56,901 bases of DNA from an uncultured Roseburia sp. (GTDB lineage Bacteria > Bacillota > Clostridia > Lachnospirales > Lachnospiraceae). The notes below the pieces were generated by a model. That model saw only the letters and a program-made list of their open reading frames with translations. It was not told the DNA's origin and ran no database searches. Each line of letters begins with the position of its first letter. The stretch's first letter is position 1. A program made the translations under genes and the position numbers. The stretch lies in contig UQAQ01000017.1 of assembly GCA_900539115.1 (NCBI GenBank), positions 1 to 56,901 on the forward strand, given 5' to 3'. Shown here piece after piece: positions 53,697-56,901 of this stretch.

Positions 53697-53851
53697 CAAT
53701 TTTCGACAATTTGCAGCCAGCCCAAAGCTGCTCTCGTCATTTTATACACGATTATTGATTTTGATGCCTACATGCTGTGAAGCAATTCGCCGGCATCTTC
53801 CCGGGCAAAAACTTTGACCCAGGATAAAAAGGAGTAAATTATTAGCCCATA

Positions 53852-54211
53852 TTATTCCATACTCACGACAGTATATCCAAGTTTTTCGATGGTATTCTGA
53901 ATTTCCAGATCATCGACATCCTTGTAAACCGAAATCGCCGCTGCTTTCTTATTCAGATTCACTTTTGCGACGATGCCATCCATTTCATTCAGATGGTTCT
54001 CGATCCGCACCCGGCAATTCTGACAGTGCATGCCGTCGATGTGTACGGTGACCTCACGAAGTACCGGTCCGGAGATCTTTTTCTTGATCGGCTTTTCTTT
54101 GGGACCGCCGCAGCAGTCGCCTTCGCCTTTCATGTGCTTGATGCTGGTCCGGATCGCCGGAATCAATATCAGCACGAGAATTACTATGATTAAAAGTGTC
54201 TGCGTATTCAA
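53852..54211 (-). CDS. FeoB-associated membrane segment fused to a heavy-metal-associated (HMA) domain
   Basis: 119 aa if TTG 54211 is the start, since AAAGGGG is then 9 nt upstream; ATG 54220 directly abuts that site. The N-terminus is one membrane span (TLLIIVILVLILIPAI) and a CCGG motif like FeoB-associated peptides. The C-terminal HMA domain (residues ~50-119) has the metal motif MHCQNCRV (CxxC). HMA domains usually bind Cu(I) or Zn(II), but the partner here is Fe(II) transport. It may hand over metal or protect FeoB. It follows the Cys-rich peptide gene by 14 nt. Confidence 0.8.
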   Translation of the reverse strand: MNTQTLLIIVILVLILIPAIRTSIKHMKGEGDCCGGPKEKPIKKKISGPVLREVTVHIDGMHCQNCRVRIENHLNEMDGIVAKVNLNKKAAAISVYKDVDDLEIQNTIEKLGYTVVSME

Positions 54212-54225
54212 CCTCGTCATCCCCT

Positions 54226-54396
54226 TTAATCTTTCTTCTTTGGTTTTGATGCGCAGGAACGTGTACACGAACCTGCGGACGGACATCCGATACAATGAAC
54301 GCCCCTCTTCTTCTCTTTACGAATGTAAAGAAGGGAAGAGCCTACGATGATTACCAGAAGTAAGATAACAACTACATTTGCTATAATACCTGTCAT
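54226..54396 (-). CDS. FeoB-associated Cys-rich membrane protein (56 aa)
   Basis: The ATG at 54396 with AAGAGATG upstream. One N-terminal membrane helix (IIANVVVILLLVIIVGSSLL) precedes a basic tail with CIGCPSAGSC and RSC, five or so cysteines in total. This is the small protein family commonly found after feoB. Probably assists FeoB at the membrane, possibly by binding Fe(II). 25 nt after feoB stops, 14 nt before the HMA gene. Confidence 0.8.
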   Translation of the reverse strand: MTGIIANVVVILLLVIIVGSSLLYIRKEKKRGVHCIGCPSAGSCTRSCASKPKKKD

Positions 54397-54421
54397 AATT
54401 CATCATCTCTTTTCTACATTA

Positions 54422-56413
54422 TTAGTCTAACTGGTACTCGGTATCGATAGCTCGATTTGCTCTCATGATCAATGTAACGATTACGGCAGCAAATACAAGT
54501 ACTGCGATCAAACCGCCGACAAATCCGGCACCAAGGTTTCCTGTCGTGATCAATGTACCAATCTGGTATACTAAAAATCCTACGGTGAAACCGGTTGCCA
54601 ACTGGAGGCAGATACCGGCAAACAGCCATTTTCCACTCTGCATCTCGGAGTTCATCGCACCCAAAGCTGCGAAACATGGTGGAGTATAAAGGTTGAACAT
54701 CAAGTAAGCAAGTGCTGCTACTTTTGTGATTCCCATTGCGGTAGCAACAGCGTTACCACTTCCGATCAACTCAAGTTCATCCGGATCGATGAAGTTTGTG
54801 ATCGCATAAACCGTAGCGATCGTACCAACTACGTTCTCTTTTGCGATAAATCCTGTGATTGCTGCTGCTGCAAGCTGCCAAGCGGCGATACCTACAACAG
54901 GTACAAGAAGTACAGCAAATGGTCCTGCGATACTAGCAAGGATGGAAGTATTCTCTGCGCCTTCTTCGATGGCTTCGAAATGCCAGTTGAAGGACTGCAT
55001 GATCTGAACTACTGTGTTACAAACAAGAATAACCGTTCCTGCTTTTTTGATATATGCTTTACCACGGTTTAACATGGACAAAACACCAATTTTCAAACTT
55101 GGAACTTTGTACTCAGGCAGCTCGATGATGAAGAAAGATTTTCTGTACTTCATACCGGTAACTGCTTTTACCAAAAGTGCTCCAAGAAGGATCAAAAGGA
55201 TTCCTACAAAATACATTACCGGTCCAACCCATTTTGACTCTGGGAAGAAAGCACCTGTAAACAATGCGATTACAGGAAGTTTTGCTCCACATGGCATAAA
55301 GGTTGCCAGCATTGCTGTTGTTCTACGTTCTCTTTCGTTACGGATGGTACGGCAAGCCATAATAGCCGGGATACCACATCCTGTTCCGATGATCATAGGA
55401 ATTACGGATTTACCGGAAAGACCTACACGTTTGAAGATCGGATCCAATACGACAGTTGCACGAGCCATATATCCACAATCTTCCAAAAGGGCGATGAGGA
55501 AATACATAACCATTACCAATGGAAGGAAACCTACTACGGCACCTACACCACCGATTATACCATCAACAAGCAGGGCATACAAGAAAGGATTTGCATTTTC
55601 AAGCAATCCGCCTACCCATTCCTGGAACGTCTCAATCCATCCGGTCAGGATATCTGCCAGATAGGTACCAAGTGTTGACTGTGATATAAAGAATACAAGA
55701 TACATGATCGCTGCAAAGATGATCAAACCGGAAATCGGATTTGTGAGCACCTTATCGATCGCATCTCCTTTAGTCTTTTCCTTTGTCTGTACTTTACGTA
55801 CTTCTACTTCTTTTACAATACCATTTACAAAATCAAAACGTTTACGGTCGGCTGCTTCTACTTCCGTTTTGTCATGCAGATTGATATTTCCCTGCACATA
55901 GGGAGGGACCTGTCCTTTTCCTTCCAATTCTGCAGCAGCGGCAACGACATCTTTCAATCCTGTGTCTGTCGTAGATGTTGTCTTAATAACAGGACATCCT
56001 AATTTTTCAGACAACAATGCTTCATTGATCTGTGTTCCTTTTTTCTCATTGATATCGTTCTTATTCAAAGCAACGATTACCGGAATACCCAGTTCCAAAA
56101 GCTGTGTTGTGAAGAACAAACTACGACTTAAGTTTGTTGCATCCACGATATTGATGATCGCATCGGGATGTTCATTTTTTACATAACCACTTGTAATACT
56201 TTCCTCTGATGTAAATGGGGACATAGAATATGCACCCGGAAGGTCAACTGCGATCAGTTCCTTCGCTCCATCATAATGATCTTTTTTAATCGGACTTTCT
56301 TTTCGGTCCACGGTAACGCCGGCCCAGTTACCAATCTTTTCGTTTCTTCCCGTCAATGCGTTGTACATAGTAGTCTTACCACTATTGGGATTACCGGTTA
56401 ACGCGATTCTCAT
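54422..56413 (-). CDS. feoB: Ferrous iron transporter FeoB
   Basis: 663 aa. An N-terminal G domain has G1 GNPNSGKT (7-14), G3 DLPGAYSM, G4 NKND; then a helical GDI-like linker, and about 10-12 membrane spans with Gate motifs (YMARATVVLDPIFKR, GLSGKSVIPMIIGTGCGIPA and PCGAKLP). It imports Fe(II) under GTPase control. RBS AAGGAGG precedes ATG 56413. It follows feoA after a hairpin. Confidence 0.97.
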   Translation of the reverse strand: MRIALTGNPNSGKTTMYNALTGRNEKIGNWAGVTVDRKESPIKKDHYDGAKELIAVDLPGAYSMSPFTSEESITSGYVKNEHPDAIINIVDATNLSRSLFFTTQLLELGIPVIVALNKNDINEKKGTQINEALLSEKLGCPVIKTTSTTDTGLKDVVAAAAELEGKGQVPPYVQGNINLHDKTEVEAADRKRFDFVNGIVKEVEVRKVQTKEKTKGDAIDKVLTNPISGLIIFAAIMYLVFFISQSTLGTYLADILTGWIETFQEWVGGLLENANPFLYALLVDGIIGGVGAVVGFLPLVMVMYFLIALLEDCGYMARATVVLDPIFKRVGLSGKSVIPMIIGTGCGIPAIMACRTIRNERERRTTAMLATFMPCGAKLPVIALFTGAFFPESKWVGPVMYFVGILLILLGALLVKAVTGMKYRKSFFIIELPEYKVPSLKIGVLSMLNRGKAYIKKAGTVILVCNTVVQIMQSFNWHFEAIEEGAENTSILASIAGPFAVLLVPVVGIAAWQLAAAAITGFIAKENVVGTIATVYAITNFIDPDELELIGSGNAVATAMGITKVAALAYLMFNLYTPPCFAALGAMNSEMQSGKWLFAGICLQLATGFTVGFLVYQIGTLITTGNLGAGFVGGLIAVLVFAAVIVTLIMRANRAIDTEYQLD

Positions 56414-56440
56414 AAAGAAGCCTCCTTATATGTATTTGGC

Positions 56441-56458
56441 GGTAACAGTTTTGTTACC
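56441..56458. terminator. Intercistronic hairpin between feoA and feoB
   Basis: GGTAACA (56441-56447) and TGTTACC (56452-56458) make a perfect 7-bp stem with a 4-nt loop, just after the feoA stop. No long T-run, so it more likely adjusts message stability between the two genes than ends transcription. Confidence 0.5.
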
Positions 56459-56459
56459 T

Positions 56460-56672
56460 TTATATTAAAATAGCTTTTGCTAATTCAATATCAATGTTGT
56501 AGCGTCCATCTTTAATGGATACGACGCAGTTCTTTTTCTTTCTGGAAACAACCGTGATCGGCTCTCCACTGTAACATCCGAGAGAGAACAAAAAGGATTT
56601 CATTTCCTCGTCATCTGTTACGATATCACTGATAATACATTCTTTTCCAACTTCTGCTTCACTTAAATTCAT
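56460..56672 (-). CDS. feoA: FeoA domain protein
   Basis: 70 aa SH3-like protein (VGKECIISDIV, FLFSLGCYSGEPITVVSR) with YNIDIELAKAI at the end. It binds FeoB on the cytosolic side and is required for Fe(II) uptake. First gene of the operon. Confidence 0.93.
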   Translation of the reverse strand: MNLSEAEVGKECIISDIVTDDEEMKSFLFSLGCYSGEPITVVSRKKKNCVVSIKDGRYNIDIELAKAILI

Positions 56673-56751
56673 ACTAAACTCTCCAATCTATGCTCACAAG
56701 GTTTCCCTTGAATTAGTTGTCATTACATAGTGTTTTCTTAATCTTACGTTC

Positions 56752-56789
56752 GTTAGTATACACTAACCGCCATTAGTTGTCAATACTAA
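56752..56789 (-). promoter_or_regulatory. feoA promoter overlapped by two TTAGT/ACTAA dyads
   Basis: On the minus strand: TTGACA (56778-56783), a 17-bp spacer and TATACT (56755-56760), near-perfect sigma-A boxes. The dyad GTTAGTATACACTAAC (56752-56767) covers the -10 box and TTAGTTGTCAATACTAA (56773-56789) the -35 box; a further half-site ATTAGTTGTCATTAC lies at 56712-56726. TTAG...CTAA symmetry is typical of DtxR/IdeR-type metal repressors, so iron-dependent repression is likely. Confidence 0.75.
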
Positions 56790-56901
56790 AAGTTGCATTA
56801 TTGATAAAATTTCTCTAAATTCTACCTTGAGTTTCCGCAAAATGCATTGAAAAACAAACAGTAATAGAGAAAAAATAGAAAATTAATAGAAAATATAAAT
56901 C
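56790..56901. other. A+T-rich end of the window
   Basis: No ORF or motif beyond the feoA promoter could be supported in the final 112 bases. Confidence 0.3.

Noticed and set aside
53697..53851. Small ORF downstream of the HMA gene
   Set aside because: A few codons (WVKVFARED) look protein-like, but there is no start with RBS and stops interrupt it.

Overview
The window looks like a chromosomal segment of a motile, anaerobic, low-to-mid GC Firmicute, most likely a Lachnospiraceae (class Clostridia). This rests on gene content: a [FeFe]-hydrogenase-type protein, a B12/radical SAM DUF4080 protein, VanW, RlmD with a C-terminal extension, CheX and an MCP, DtxR-like dyads at feoAB, several BspA-type leucine-rich-repeat (LRR) surface proteins and AGGAGG-type ribosome binding sites. 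Genus cannot be set from the sequence alone. I found no rRNA, tRNA or CRISPR.

Layout. 1-1.3 kb is mobile-element debris: a truncated phage tape-measure gene, a resolvase/transposase chimera and IS-like relics. 1.3-6.0 kb holds a membrane protein, then a minus-strand run of a secreted LRR/FN3 protein, yhaM and rlmD. 6.0-13.9 kb is a three-gene minus-strand unit: a PASTA Ser/Thr kinase with an N-terminal zinc ribbon, an unrecognised 434-aa protein and a 1.57-kaa LRR surface protein. 13.97-14.35 kb is a tandem array of 63-bp hairpin repeats, followed by mutS2 and a two-component system on the plus strand. 18.8-25.9 kb runs on the minus strand: a 31-aa membrane peptide, VanW, a PurM/HypE-like protein, an Lrp regulator, an aminotransferase, CheX, TrmL and an MCP. 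26-36 kb holds a TPR protein, a solitary DnaA/Hda-like ATPase, an O-antigen-ligase-like protein coupled to a radical SAM protein, the hydrogenase, a second two-component system and a Big2 protein.

36-44 kb is accessory: a truncated rhuM leads into an LRR / VWA (DUF2201) / MoxR-ATPase operon. Upstream of that is a decayed lantibiotic-type locus: a LanFEG-like ABC transporter, a response regulator fused to the tail of an ABC exporter, a small ORF interrupted by TGA, and a divergent AraC regulator. 45-52 kb is a secretome cluster: a signal-peptide protein with two CBM2-like domains and a helveticin-J-like C-terminal half, followed by four tandem LRR paralogues, one frameshifted in an A9 tract. 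52.3-56.8 kb holds a DUF4143 ATPase and the ferrous-iron operon feoA-feoB-FeoB-associated peptide-HMA protein, with a near-consensus promoter overlapped by two dyads.

Strongest candidates for something undescribed are the CBM2-helveticin fusion with its LRR satellites, the LRR/VWA/MoxR operon grafted onto a broken rhuM, the zinc-ribbon PASTA kinase unit, the alternating 63-bp hairpin array, and the response regulator-ABC chimera. All functions are inferred from reading the sequence; no database search was run.
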